From Metridium senile (taxonomy: Eukaryota; Cnidaria; Anthozoa; Actiniaria; Metridiidae): a stretch of DNA of 64,000 bases. Shown piece after piece: positions 21,241 through 31,848 of the stretch (position 1 is its first letter; every line of letters begins with the position of its first letter). The notes beneath the pieces are model-generated. The model was not told where the DNA came from, did no database searches, and was given only the letters and a program-made list of their open reading frames with translations. The stretch is from NCBI GenBank assembly GCA_949775045.1, contig OX459110.1, positions 2,251,001 through 2,315,000 of the forward strand. The letters run 5' to 3'. The position numbers were made by a program, and so were the translations under genes.

Positions 21241-22170
21241 CTTGGGCTGTTCCTTGTTAAAACTTCACGTGTGATTTCCAGTAAAAATGACAAACACAAC
21301 AAGATAATATAAAATATTTTAATATATAATCATTATGGCAAACATAATAAAAATCATTGAAAACTACGGGGATACTTGATGTAGCATCCTTCCCGCTAAC
21401 TCATGTTATATTCTTTACAATTTTTCTAAAAATGTTTGAATTTCCACTATAAGTGTGACCACATGACGTAATATTTTTTATTATATGGATATTAACAGTG
21501 TTTTATCAGAAACTAAAACACTCGTATTTCCCATAATTTCACTAGTGAAGATATGTACCAAATGTCCCGTATGTAAGCGCGCGTCCTAATTTTTTTTTCC
21601 TTTTTGTCCATATAATAAAAATAACATTACACATTAGGTTGAAAATATTAATAGAGAATAAATTCATATCTTCGCGCCAACGTGTAATATCCTCTATGTA
21701 CTAACCCAGGATTAACTCTATAAGTTTTACCGGCTAAGAATTAATACAGTATCAGCACCAAACTGGGCTAAGAACTTTAAGTTCTATTGTTAATAGTTAT
21801 AAAAATATAAAAATACATTATGATCCTGCTATACTGCTAGTACAGCGGTTTTCTAGCAAAATATACAATTAAAATCACAGATCCCACCCATAAGGGTTAT
21901 AATTCGCACTACCCCTCCCCTCCTCCTGTTCAAGTTTCGCATATTCTCTATTTTGACAATATAACCATAATGCCTTCTGTTGTTGTTGTTTTTTTTTTTT
22001 TCATATGAAAATCACTCTAGTATATAAACGCTAGTGAATAACCTAAACTAAACTGGTAGTATAGGACGATAAAATGCAAATATCTTATTAAGGAATCAAT
22101 GTATAAGAGACTGACATGGAAAATGTAGGTTTTTACAGTACCTGATTACAAAACGTGCCATGACATCTAT
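21241..22170. other. conserved spacer, M1 and satellite missing
   Basis: The 700-bp AT-rich block is present (21260-21960) with a stop in the otherwise shared minus-strand frame. After the CATAATGCCTTCTG motif the sequence jumps through a GTTGTTG-T(n) tract straight to the 3' flank of copy F. The M1 MITE and the CRE satellite of other spacers are absent. Confidence 0.6.
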
Positions 22171-22358
22171 AGACTTAGACTTAGACATTTGTTTATTCAC
22201 ACGTATAATTACATTTACAATAATGATATAACAAATAGTAAAATATAACGATTACATTCTTTATAAAATATACTATGTTTTGAGTTACAGATATAAGGAA
22301 AAAGAGAAACGTGTGTGGTGGCCAAAGTAGTTTAACACTTTCGAGTTGGCCGCCAGGT
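22171..22358 (-). mobile_element. 3' fragment of a retroelement with GACTTA tail
   Basis: This roughly 190-bp segment is inserted in the 3' flank of copy F and is absent from copies A-E. The minus strand reads from GCGGCCAACTCGAAAGTG to AATAAACAAATGTC followed by (TAAGTC)n, which resembles a LINE or SINE 3' end with a microsatellite tail. Sister copies: 28690-28878 and 42286-42468. Confidence 0.6.
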
Positions 22359-22393
22359 ACCATTGAAGAACAAATTTACAGAAATTATTAGAA

Positions 22394-24523
22394 TTACCCT
22401 GGTCGTAGTTTCATTTCACTGGTTTTGTAAGACAAATCATTAATTTTATAGTGCCACCAATTTACTCCACCGGCTTTGACTACGTTGCCTAAATATTTAC
22501 CATTAAGATTAGAATGGTAGCAGCTTTCATACCACCAAGCACCAGTACGAACAACAGCACAATTAGCACCACCATTCCTATCATTATCTCTATCTTTTGT
22601 AGTAAATGCCATGTTGTTATGAACTCCCAGTGAATCCCCAGCATTACCTGAATACGAGCCTACCCTAAGTCTGTATTTCTCAGCTTCGTCACCAACACTA
22701 AAGCTACCATATTTGGCATATTTACTAGTTCCTTCCCAGTCCCCTATATCCACGCGCAGACTTGATGCTCTTCTTGCTGTCAGTCGATGAATGTAGTCAT
22801 TACCCAACCAAAACTCACCATTCAGGTTTCCAAAACCTGTTTTGTAGTCTTGCCAGTTACGATAAAATTCAACTGATCCTTCTTTTCTTCTTTGGAACAC
22901 GGTCCACCCCCCACCGTCAGTTGTCATGTCACAGTAGACTTGAAAGGCGCCTTGGTCGTCAGGTTGTACTGTGTACACACCGTTACGTCTCTCTCCAGTT
23001 TTGTAGATTTCTGAACAATCTTTTGGTCGACGTACGGAGAGAGTTGATTTAGTTTCTGTATCAGACACGCCAGCGCTTGTAGCGATGCACACAAACACAC
23101 CTGAATCAGTTGTTCTCAAGTCTTTTAGAATCAAAGAACCATTTCTTATTTCATGTCTGCCTGCAGGAAGAACACCATTCTCTTTTCTCCAGCTAATAAC
23201 TGGCTGAGGGTCTCCTTTAGCACTGCAGTCCAGAACAACAGTCATACCAGTCAATCCAGTGTATGATGAACGTGGTTTGATGGTAAAACTTGGCAGCTCA
23301 ATGACAATAAGAATTGTTCCTTTGATAACAGAACCAAGAAGATTCTCAGCCTTACACAAATATATTCCTGAATCATCTTTGTTGGATCTCAACAAGGTCA
23401 GCTGTCTATTATCAATAACACTGTGATTGGCCGGTAACAAACCGATAGCTCTAAACCACGTGATCTTCGGTCTAGGTTGTCCCGTCACGTGACATGTTGG
23501 TAGAATGACATCACTTCCTATCTCTGTGTACATCGGTCCTTTGGTCAAAGTCAGTCGTGGACGAAAGTTCACCCCGATTGTTGCCTTGTTGTGGTCTTTA
23601 CCAAGAATATTGGAAGCGTGACACTGATAGGTTCCTGAGTCACTGGGCGTGACTGACTTCACTTCAAGTTTCCCACTACTGTCGACTGTCGTTCTGTCTG
23701 TTGCTAGGGAACCATTCACTTTACTCCACACAACGATAGGTCGTGGATAACCACTTGCAGAACAATGCAAAATGGCGGACTGGCTTTCGTTGATTACCAA
23801 ATGACGAGGTGAAATGATCACTGACGGAGCTGCTAGGGAAGGACCAGGATCCCCCTTCGGTCCCGGCATGCCTCGGGGACCAGCAGCTCCATTAAAGCCA
23901 TGATTACCTTTAAAACCACGTGGTCCTCGTTTTCCTGTTCTCCCACGTCTACCCCTTTGACCACGCGGTCCTGGTGGACCAGGAGGACCTGGTACTGGAC
24001 CCCAGTACCGCCCTGATTGTAGCTTTGTGAAAGCTTTTCCAATTTCTTGATGAATAGTTTTTGTGATCTGTTCTTTCAACGTTTCTTTTGTCTTATTATT
24101 TCCGTCCAAAGTTGCTCTTTTCAATCTTGATATTGTTTTATGAATTTCGTATTTATCATGACCATCTTTGTTTTGTTTCAAAGCAGCACTATCCTTAGTA
24201 ATCCTTTTCTTGTCGTTTGTCGAGGACATCTTGTTCTCTAACTTTCTCAGACGTGTGTTTTGTTCCTTTAACATCAACTTAATGTGCACAATTTCTTCAT
24301 TTGATTTTGAAGAAACATCATCATCAATGTCTGCAGTATTCATGTGGTTGTTGTTTGACGGGGTCATCTTCGTCTCTACTTTGTTCAGTCTTGTGTTTTG
24401 CTCATGTAACATCAATTCAATACGTACTAATTCCCCACAACACAAAAACACCGCCATTAGTGAGGCAATGATAGTGAGCTTAGATGGTGAATTCACCACA
24501 TCGACGTCTTTTCTGCTCGTCAT
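22394..24523 (-). CDS. CniFL copy F, 709 aa
   Basis: This is an intact single-exon CniFL of the SGRYWGPVPG subtype without CNC. Domains in order: anchor, two coiled-coil blocks, RLKR, collagen, three Ig domains, FReD. Differences include NHGFNGAAG in the collagen region, KENGVL in Ig3 and the pocket residues DRDNDRNGGANC and GAWWYESCYHSN. A TTG further upstream keeps the frame open, but the first ATG (24523) is the likely start. It is closely related to H and I, with which it shares the 3' retroelement fragment. Confidence 0.92.
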   Translation of the reverse strand: MTSRKDVDVVNSPSKLTIIASLMAVFLCCGELVRIELMLHEQNTRLNKVETKMTPSNNNHMNTADIDDDVSSKSNEEIVHIKLMLKEQNTRLRKLENKMSSTNDKKRITKDSAALKQNKDGHDKYEIHKTISRLKRATLDGNNKTKETLKEQITKTIHQEIGKAFTKLQSGRYWGPVPGPPGPPGPRGQRGRRGRTGKRGPRGFKGNHGFNGAAGPRGMPGPKGDPGPSLAAPSVIISPRHLVINESQSAILHCSASGYPRPIVVWSKVNGSLATDRTTVDSSGKLEVKSVTPSDSGTYQCHASNILGKDHNKATIGVNFRPRLTLTKGPMYTEIGSDVILPTCHVTGQPRPKITWFRAIGLLPANHSVIDNRQLTLLRSNKDDSGIYLCKAENLLGSVIKGTILIVIELPSFTIKPRSSYTGLTGMTVVLDCSAKGDPQPVISWRKENGVLPAGRHEIRNGSLILKDLRTTDSGVFVCIATSAGVSDTETKSTLSVRRPKDCSEIYKTGERRNGVYTVQPDDQGAFQVYCDMTTDGGGWTVFQRRKEGSVEFYRNWQDYKTGFGNLNGEFWLGNDYIHRLTARRASSLRVDIGDWEGTSKYAKYGSFSVGDEAEKYRLRVGSYSGNAGDSLGVHNNMAFTTKDRDNDRNGGANCAVVRTGAWWYESCYHSNLNGKYLGNVVKAGGVNWWHYKINDLSYKTSEMKLRPG

Positions 24524-24765
24524 TTTAGACCGACCAATATCAAACAACGAAGTTTTAACGTCGTGAAAACATGCCAAAGACTAAGATGTGAAATTCAATC
24601 ACAGTTTACAGGAAAAGACAAGAATTGTAATTCTATACCCGGAGGTCAAAGCCTCTCAGTTGGGAATTCCCCTAGTGACACAGGGAGCCCGTCTTCCCTT
24701 ATTTACTGCAACAGATCAGAGATGCCCAATATTGTATATGTTAATTTGACTTGTCTATTTTTGAC
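24524..24765 (-). promoter_or_regulatory. conserved 5' flank / probable promoter of CniFL copy F
   Basis: The same upstream block as in the other copies, with the TATA-like AGTAAATAAGG on the minus strand. A short TTAGAGCGG-type MITE block follows at about 24780-24970. Confidence 0.4.
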
Positions 24766-25067
24766 AATTTAAAAAAAAAGCGTTAGAGGGCGAGTTACTA
24801 TCACTGAATTTAGCTTAACAGTCTTTTAGATTTGACTGTGAAAAGTTCAGTGCCGTGTGCATGCCGCGACCATGATGTTTCTAGAATTATTTTGACAGAT
24901 CTTGCCCTGACCGCGTTCATGCCGTGAGCTTTTCATAGTCAACACGAAATCTGCTCTAACAAACATCGCAACTGCCACTGGTACGAATTTCGTGAGATCA
25001 TTTTAAGAATTCGGTATTGCAAAATAAGGTTTTCTGTTGCTAATTTGAGCCTCGGACTTACAAGAAA

Positions 25068-25375
25068 TGGATATAGTGTTTGTGCTCTATTCCACGGTAG
25101 AAATTTTATTTTATGGATATAGTGTTTGTGCTCTATTCCACAGTAGCAATTTGATTCTATTTCATGGATATAGTGTTTGCTCTCTATTCCACAGTAGCAA
25201 TTTGATTCTATTTCATGGATATAGTGTTTGCACTCTATTCCACACTAGCAATTTGATTCTATTAAATGGATATAGTGTTTGCGCTCTATTCCACATTACC
25301 AATTTCATTCTTTCCATGGATATAGTATTTGCGCTCTATTCCACAGTAGCAATTTCATTCTTTCCATGGATATAG
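25068..25375. repeat. 51-bp tandem repeat, about 6 units
   Basis: ATGGATATAGTGTTTG units at near 51-bp spacing; the last units are degenerate. Confidence 0.82.
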
Positions 25376-25612
25376 TTTTACCTCGTTACAACTTCACATG
25401 TGATTTTCAGTAAAAATGACAAATACAACAAGATAATATAAAATATTTTAATATATAATCATTATGGCAAACATAATAAAAATCATTGAAAACTACGGGG
25501 ATACTTGATGTAGCATCCTTCCCGCTAACTCTTGTTATATTGTTTACAATTTTTCTAAAATTGTTTGAATTTCCACTATAAGTGTGACCATATGACGTAC
25601 TAGTACCTTTTA
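25376..25612. other. conserved AT-rich spacer block, cut short
   Basis: Only the first part of the 700-bp block remains. It ends at CCTTTTATT, where the 180-bp segment described next begins. Confidence 0.55.
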
Positions 25613-25790
25613 TTGCTGCCGCAGCGAAGCGAGCCTGAGCGAGCGAAGCAAGGCAGCGAATCTAATCTTGAAATAGTGCAAAAAATCTCGATTTTAACCC
25701 AGAATGCACCGGGTTTTTGTTTACCATAATGCTTTGCACGTGTATATAAGATGTTCCGGATGTCCCGGATGTTATTCCTCTTGTGGACAC
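25613..25790 (+). promoter_or_regulatory. repeated 180-bp segment with TATA box
   Basis: GCTGCCGCAGCGAAGCGAGC starts a segment that is almost identical to 31656-31830. It contains GTATATAAGATG, a good TATA box, followed by CCGGATGTCCCGGATG. In both spacers it sits at exactly the same point of the AT-rich block. It may be the promoter of a mobile or captured transcript. Confidence 0.45.
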
Positions 25791-25792
25791 TA

Positions 25793-26369
25793 CGAAGGTG
25801 GCCTCGTCAACTCGGGGTTTTGAAAAACGACCTCGTCGCGATGACAGGTCGTGCACTAATCTCGGACTGGCCATTAGCGGACCCTGCTGTGAAAGGTCAT
25901 CTAATCCCACTCGATCACTCTTCAAAAACATTTCAGCATCAACGGCTTAAATGATAGTTTTGTACAATTGTTGGTCATGATTGGAAATGTTTTCCTGGAT
26001 TAATTGTTATTCTTTAATAAAATAAGCAATTTTGAAATATTTCAACTGTTTGTTAACGACCAAGTCCTGTGAGTTGCGAGTTAATATTTACAAAATAAGT
26101 TAAAGGTTATTGATAATCAACCATAGAGAGTTTCGTCCGTCATTATTCCGTTGTCGAGTATAAGTAAATTTACTTTGTTGCATCATCTTTGTTAATTGTC
26201 GATCAATGGATTTAGATCTAGGCCAAACTTGTGTGTCCAACATCATCAGAAGGGGACACAAAGTTTTTCTAACCGGCGAGGCTGGCACTGTCCAGTCCGA
26301 GATTAGTGCACGACCTGTCATCGCGACGAGGTCGTTTTTCAAAACCCCGAGTTGACGAGGCCACCTTCG
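25793..26369. repeat. inverted repeat with 78-bp arms
   Basis: The arms 25793-25870 and 26292-26369 are perfect inverted copies (GAAGGTGGCCTCGTCAAC and so on), separated by about 420 bp of unrelated sequence. Perfect identity suggests a recent origin or gene conversion. The loop holds no recognised gene. Confidence 0.8.
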
Positions 26370-26765
26370 GCGTTGCGAAAGCTAGATCGGCGAAGAGCAG
26401 TCTTTCATCAGTGTCCCTAGCTGTTGTCAACGTAATCCAATTAGTGTGGAAGACGAGTGGTCAAAGGGGCCGCCGCTTGTTTCCTGCCCCTCTCTCTTAT
26501 ATGTGAGTCATATCTTTTCGCGTGACAGCATTCAGCTAGTACAGCGGTACTCGTGCGAAGCGTTTGTATATTTGAAACCTGTATAACGATCGTTCGAAAG
26601 TTGAAAGCAAGCTACAAGAACCCTACGGAAATACAGAGCTTTTAGGCGGCTAAATCAGCATAATCAGGATACCTTTCAGTTAAGTAGACCTCTATTTATC
26701 TAAACTAGGATAAATTAACAAATAACTAGCATAAATTAGCATATTATTAGTGTCCTAGCGCCCTT
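26370..26765. other. unassigned spacer
   Basis: I see no gene, RNA or known repeat in this stretch. Confidence 0.4.
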
Positions 26766-27290
26766 GGCCGAAATTTGGTAGATAGACCATTTTAACGATG
26801 ACGTCATTGTACTACCAGTACCAGAATGCTTCACGAAATTACATAGCAATGCGTTAGCCGAAATTTGGTAAATAGACCATTTTAACGATGACGTCATTTT
26901 ACTACCAGTACCAGAATGCTTCACGAAATTACATAGCAACGCGTTAGCCGAAATTTGGTAAATAGACCATTTTAACGATGACGTCATTTTACTACCAAGG
27001 CCAGAATGCTTTACGACATTACATAGCAACGCGTTAGCCGAAATTTGGTAAATAGACCATTTTAACGATGACGTCATTTTACTACCAGTGCCAGAATGCT
27101 TTACGACATTACATAGCAACGCGTTAGCCGAAATTTGGTAAATAGACCATTTTAACGATGACGTCATTTTACTACCAGTGCCAGAATGCTTTACGAGATT
27201 ACATAGCAACGCGTTAGCCGAAATTTGGTAAATAGACCATTTTAACGATGACGTCATTTTACTACCAGTACCACAATGCTTTACGAATTT
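26766..27290. repeat. 90-bp satellite with CRE site, 6 units
   Basis: This is the longest array in the window. Exactly 90-bp units with TTTAACGATGACGTCATT fall at 26791, 26881, 26971, 27061 and so on. The frame stays open on the minus strand as a repeated 30-residue peptide, an arithmetic effect of the period. Confidence 0.9.
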
Positions 27291-27877
27291 TCTGTCTTAT
27301 TTAGATTTTTATACCCTCTTGAGAATACTAGAACAATAGACACTAATTATTTAACAAAAAAAGTAGGCAAAGCATTCTGGATAATTTTTTTAGCATTTCT
27401 TGATCTTAAATACTGTATTAGTATACACCCTTTCCGAGAAAGTTTGTCACCCGTGAAAAGCACACACGCTAAGGGCGCAAAGGATCATGGATCAGTTCAG
27501 AAACTAAAAGTGTATTCGGAAGGCCTTTCTTATTGTTTGATAAGTTAAAATGGACATGCATTTCTCAGTAACATATTGAAAATTGCAAGTGTAGCGATGT
27601 GGCCATGAAATCCCTGCGTTCTAATTATTATAGTATACATAGGTAACCCATAATCCCTTGCGCTACTAGCTTGTAGGCTTTTTTACTTCACAGGTGACAA
27701 ACAACAAACATCAACTAAATTGGTAGTATACGACGATAAAATGCAAATGGCTTATTGAGGAATCATTGTATAAGAGACTGACATGGAAAATGTAGGCTTT
27801 TACAGTACCTGATTACAAAACGTGCCATGACATCTATGCCGCGCCATTGAAGATCAAATCTACAGTAATTATTAGAA
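27291..27877. other. 3' flank of truncated copy G
   Basis: Ordinary CniFL 3' flank at both ends, with an unrelated insertion at about 27425-27715 (ACCCTTTCCGAGAAAG ... CAACTAAATTGG) that contains no recognisable gene. Confidence 0.45.
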
Positions 27878-28112
27878 TTACCCTGGTCGTAGTTTCATTT
27901 CACTGGTTTTGTAAGACAAATAATTATTTTTATAGTCGTACCAACCTACTCCACCCTTTTGCACTACGTTTCCTAGATATTTACCATTAAGATTAGACAT
28001 GTTGCAATATTGATACCACCATGACCCAGTATGTCGAGCAGCACAATTACCACCATACATATCATTATCTCTATCTTTTGTAGTAAATGCCATGTTGTTA
28101 TGATATATTAAT
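27878..28112 (-). pseudogene. CniFL copy G, C-terminal FReD remnant
   Basis: Only the last 77 or so codons of the FReD remain (from YHNNMAF to MKLRPG). At about 28110 the sequence switches to a poly-T tract and the AT-rich spacer normally found 5' of a CniFL gene. A deletion has therefore removed the rest of the gene and its promoter. The surviving pocket differs from all other copies (AARHTGSWWYQYCNMSN), so it represents a lost binding variant. Confidence 0.88.
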
Positions 28113-28689
28113 GATTTTTTTTTTCTTTTTGTCCATATAATAAAAATAACATTACACATTAGGTTGAAAATATTAATAGAGAATAAATTCATATCTTCGC
28201 GCCACCGTGTAATATCCTCTATGTACTAACCCAGGATTAACTCTATAAGTTTTACTAAGAATTAATACAGTATCAGTACCAAACTGGGCTAAGAACTTTA
28301 AGTTCTATTGTTAATAGTTATAAAAATATAAAAATACATTATGATCCTGCTATACTGCTAGTACAGCGGTTTTGTAGCAAAATATACAATTAAAATCACA
28401 GACCCCACCCATAAGGGTTATAATTCGCTCTACCCCTCCCCTCCTCCTGTTCAAGTTTCGCATATTCTCTATTTTGACAATATAACCATAATGCCTTCTG
28501 TTGTTGTTGTTTTTTTTTTTTCATATGAAAATCACTCTAGTATATACACGCTAGTGAATAACCTAAACTAAACTAGTAGTATACGACGATAAAATGCAAA
28601 TGGCTTATTAAGGAATCAATGTATAAGAGACTGACATGAAAAATGTAGGTTTTTACAGTACCTGATTACAAAACGTGCCATGACATCTA
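28113..28689. other. conserved spacer, second half
   Basis: This matches 21590-22170 almost base for base, including the GTTGTTG-T(n) junction and the missing M1 and satellite. The spacers before F and H are thus duplicates. Confidence 0.6.
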
Positions 28690-28878
28690 AGACCCAGACT
28701 TAGACATTTGTTTATTCACACGTATAATTACATTTACAATAATGATATAACAAATAGTAAAATATAGCGATTACATTCTTTATAAAATATACTATGTTTT
28801 GAGTAACAGATATAAGGAAAAAGAGAAACGTGTGTGGTGGCCAAAGTAGTTTAACACTTTCGAATTGGCCGCCAGGTA
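28690..28878 (-). mobile_element. 3' fragment of a retroelement
   Basis: The same fragment at the same position as 22171-22358. The tail units are degenerate (GACCCA GACTTA). Confidence 0.6.
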
Positions 28879-28912
28879 CCATTGAAGAACAAATTTACAG
28901 AAATTATTATAA

Positions 28913-31042
28913 TTACCCTGGTCGTAGTTTCATTTCACTGGTTTTGTAAGACATATCATTATTTTTATAGTACCACCAATTTACTCCACCGGCTTTGTCT
29001 ACGTTTCCTAGATATTTACCATTAAGATTAGATTGTTGGCAGCTGTCATACCACCATGCACCAGTACGAATAACAGCACAATTAGCAACACCATACCTAT
29101 CATTATCTCTATCTTTTGTAGTAAATGCCTTGTTGTTATGAAGTCCCAATGAATCCCCAGCATTACCTGAATACGAGCCTACCCTAAGTCTGTATTTGTC
29201 AGCTTCGTCACCAACACTAAAACTACCATATTTAGCATATTTACTAGTTCCTTCCCAGTCCCCTATATCCACGCGCAGACTCGGTGCTCTTCTTGTTGTC
29301 AGTCGATGAATGTAGTCATTACCCAACCAAAACTCACCATTCAGGTTTCCAAAACCTGTTTTGTAGTCTTGCCAGTTAAGATAAAAGTCAACTGATCCGT
29401 CTTTTCGTCTTTGGAACACGGTCCACCCCCCACCGTCAGTTGTCATGTCACAGTAGACTTGAAAGGCGCCTTGGTCGTCAGGTTGTACTGTGTACACACC
29501 GTTACGTCTCCCTCCAGCTTTGTAGATTTCTGAACAATCGTTTGGACGCCGTGCGGTAAAGGTCGATCTATTTTCTGAATCAGACACACCAGCGCTTGTA
29601 GCGATGCACACAAACACACCTGAATCAGTTGTTCTCAAGTCTTTAAGAATCAAAGAACCCTTTCTTATTTCATGTCTGCCTGCAGGAAGAACACCATTGT
29701 CCTTTCTCCAGCTGATAACTGGCTGAGGGTCTCCTTTAGCACTGCAGTCAAGAAGAACAGTCTTGCCAATAAACCCAGTGTATGATGAACGTGGTTTGAT
29801 GATAAAACTTGGCAGCTCAACGACAATAAGAATTGTTCCTTTGATAACAGAACCAAGAAGATTCTCAGCCATACACAAATATGTTCCTGAATCATCTTTG
29901 TTGGAATTCAACAAGGTCAGCTGTCCATCATTAATAACACTACGATTGGCTGGTAACGAACCGATAGCTTTAGACCACGTGACCTTTGGTCTAGGATGTC
30001 CCGTCACGTGACATGTTGGTAGAGTGAATTCACTTCCTATCTTTGTGTAGATTGGTCCTTTGGTCAAAGTCAGTCGTGGACGAAAGTTCACCTCAATTGT
30101 TGCCTTGTTGTGGTGTTTACCAAGAATATTGGAAGCTTGACACTGATAGGTTCCTGAGTCACCGGGCGTGACTGACTTCACTTCAAGTTTCCCACTATTG
30201 TCAACTGTCGTTCTGTCTGTTGCTAGGGAACCATTTACTTTACTCCACACAACGACAGGTCGTGGATAACCACTTGCAGAACAATGCAAGATGGCGGACT
30301 GGCTTTCATTGATTACCAAATGACGAGGTGAAATGATCACTGACGGAGCTGCTAGGGAAGGACCAGGTTCCCCTTTCGGTCCCGGCATGCCTCGGGGACC
30401 AGCAGCTCCATTGATGCCAGGATTACCTTTAAATCCACGTGGTCCTCGTTTTCCCGTTCTTCCACGTCTTCCCCTTTGACCACGCGGTCCTGGTGGACCG
30501 GGAGGACCTGGTACTGGAGCCCAGTACCGCCCTGATTGTAGCTGTGTGAAAGCTTTTCCGATTTCTTGATGAATAGTTTTTGTGATCTGTTCTTTCAACG
30601 TTTCTCGTGTCTTATTCTTTCCGTCCAAAGTTGCTCTTCTCAATCTTGATATTGTTTTAGGAATTTCGTATTTATCATGAACTTCTTTGTTTTGTTTCAA
30701 AGCAACATTATCTTTAGTAATCCTTTTCTTGTTGTTTGTCGAGCACATCTTGTTCTCTAACTTTCTCAGACGTGTGTTTTGTTCCTTTAACATCAACTTA
30801 ATGTACACAATTTCTTCATTTGATTTTGAATAAACATCATCATCAAGGTCTGCAGTATTCATGTGGTTGTTGTTCGACGGGGTCATCTTCGTTTCTACCT
30901 TGTTCAGTCTTGTGTTTTGTTCATGTAACATCAATTCAATTCGCACTAACTCTCCACAACACAAAAACACCGCCATTAGTGAGGCAATGATAGTGAGCTT
31001 AGATGGTGAATTCACCTTATCGACGTCTTTTCTGCTCGTCAT
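28913..31042 (-). CDS. CniFL copy H, 709 aa
   Basis: This is an intact single-exon CniFL of the [10 protein letters not shown] subtype, with an RLRR site before the collagen. All domains are present. Ig3 leads into the FReD through [10 protein letters not shown]. The pocket reads [12 protein letters not shown] and [12 protein letters not shown]. Upstream an in-frame TAA lies 11 codons before the ATG at 31042, so the conserved MTSRKD start is firmly supported here. It is closest to copy F. Confidence 0.93.
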   Translation of the reverse strand: MTSRKDVDKVNSPSKLTIIASLMAVFLCCGELVRIELMLHEQNTRLNKVETKMTPSNNNHMNTADLDDDVYSKSNEEIVYIKLMLKEQNTRLRKLENKMCSTNNKKRITKDNVALKQNKEVHDKYEIPKTISRLRRATLDGKNKTRETLKEQITKTIHQEIGKAFTQLQSGRYWAPVPGPPGPPGPRGQRGRRGRTGKRGPRGFKGNPGINGAAGPRGMPGPKGEPGPSLAAPSVIISPRHLVINESQSAILHCSASGYPRPVVVWSKVNGSLATDRTTVDNSGKLEVKSVTPGDSGTYQCQASNILGKHHNKATIEVNFRPRLTLTKGPIYTKIGSEFTLPTCHVTGHPRPKVTWSKAIGSLPANRSVINDGQLTLLNSNKDDSGTYLCMAENLLGSVIKGTILIVVELPSFIIKPRSSYTGFIGKTVLLDCSAKGDPQPVISWRKDNGVLPAGRHEIRKGSLILKDLRTTDSGVFVCIATSAGVSDSENRSTFTARRPNDCSEIYKAGGRRNGVYTVQPDDQGAFQVYCDMTTDGGGWTVFQRRKDGSVDFYLNWQDYKTGFGNLNGEFWLGNDYIHRLTTRRAPSLRVDIGDWEGTSKYAKYGSFSVGDEADKYRLRVGSYSGNAGDSLGLHNNKAFTTKDRDNDRYGVANCAVIRTGAWWYDSCQQSNLNGKYLGNVDKAGGVNWWYYKNNDMSYKTSEMKLRPG

Positions 31043-31275
31043 TTTAGACCGAGCAATATCAGGCAAAGAAGTTTAAACGTCGTGAAAATATACCCAACAC
31101 TAAGATGTGAAATACAATCACTGTTTACAGGAAAAGACAAGGATTGGAATTCTATACCCAGAGGTCAAATGCCTCTCAGTTGGGAATTCCCCTAGTGACA
31201 CAGGGAGCCCAACTTTCCTTATTTACTGCACCAGATCAGAGATGCCCGACATTTGTATATGTTAATTTGACTTGT
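31043..31275 (-). promoter_or_regulatory. conserved 5' flank / probable promoter of CniFL copy H
   Basis: The usual upstream block with the TATA-like AGTAAATAAGG. Beyond it only a remnant of the 51-bp repeat is left (about 31370-31420), then the AT-rich block (31430-31655). Confidence 0.4.
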
Positions 31276-31655
31276 CGATTTTTGACAATTTCAAATAGAA
31301 AAGCGTTAGAGGGCGAGTAAGTATCACTGAATTTAGCTTGAAAAAGAAAAGCGTTCGATTGCGAGTTGCTGCTCTATTCATTACAATAGCAATTTTATTT
31401 CATTTCATATAGTGTTTGGTCTCTTCCTTGTTACATCTTTACATGTGATTTCCGGTAAAAATGACAAATACAACAAGATAATATAAAATATTTTAATATA
31501 TAATTATTATGGCAAACATAATAAAAATCATTGACAACTACGGGGATACTTGATGTAGCATCCTTCCCGCTAACTCTTGTTATATTCTTTACACTTTTTC
31601 TAAAAATATTTGAATTTCCACTATAAGTGTGACCACATGACGTACTACCTTTTAT

Positions 31656-31848
31656 TGCTGCCGCAGCGAAGCGAGCCTGAGCGAGCGAAGCAAGGCAGCG
31701 AATCTAATCTTGAAATAGTGCAAAAAATCTCGATTTTAACCCAGAATGCACCGGGTTTTTGTTTACCTTAATGCTTTGCACGTGTATATAAGATGTTCCG
31801 GATGTCCCGGATGTTATTCCTCTTGTGGTTTCCATCGTGGTTTCATCG
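31656..31848 (+). promoter_or_regulatory. TATA-containing segment and possible 5' exon
   Basis: This is the sister of 25613-25790. The TATA box GTATATAAG is near 31785. The sequence runs on into GTTTCATCG followed by GTAAGTTT, an excellent splice donor at 31849. This suggests the 5' end of a plus-strand transcript. Confidence 0.4.

Noticed and set aside
26736..27257. Repeat protein of 30-residue units
   Set aside because: It is the 90-bp satellite read in frame. There is no start context or domain, and open frames are expected when the period is a multiple of three.
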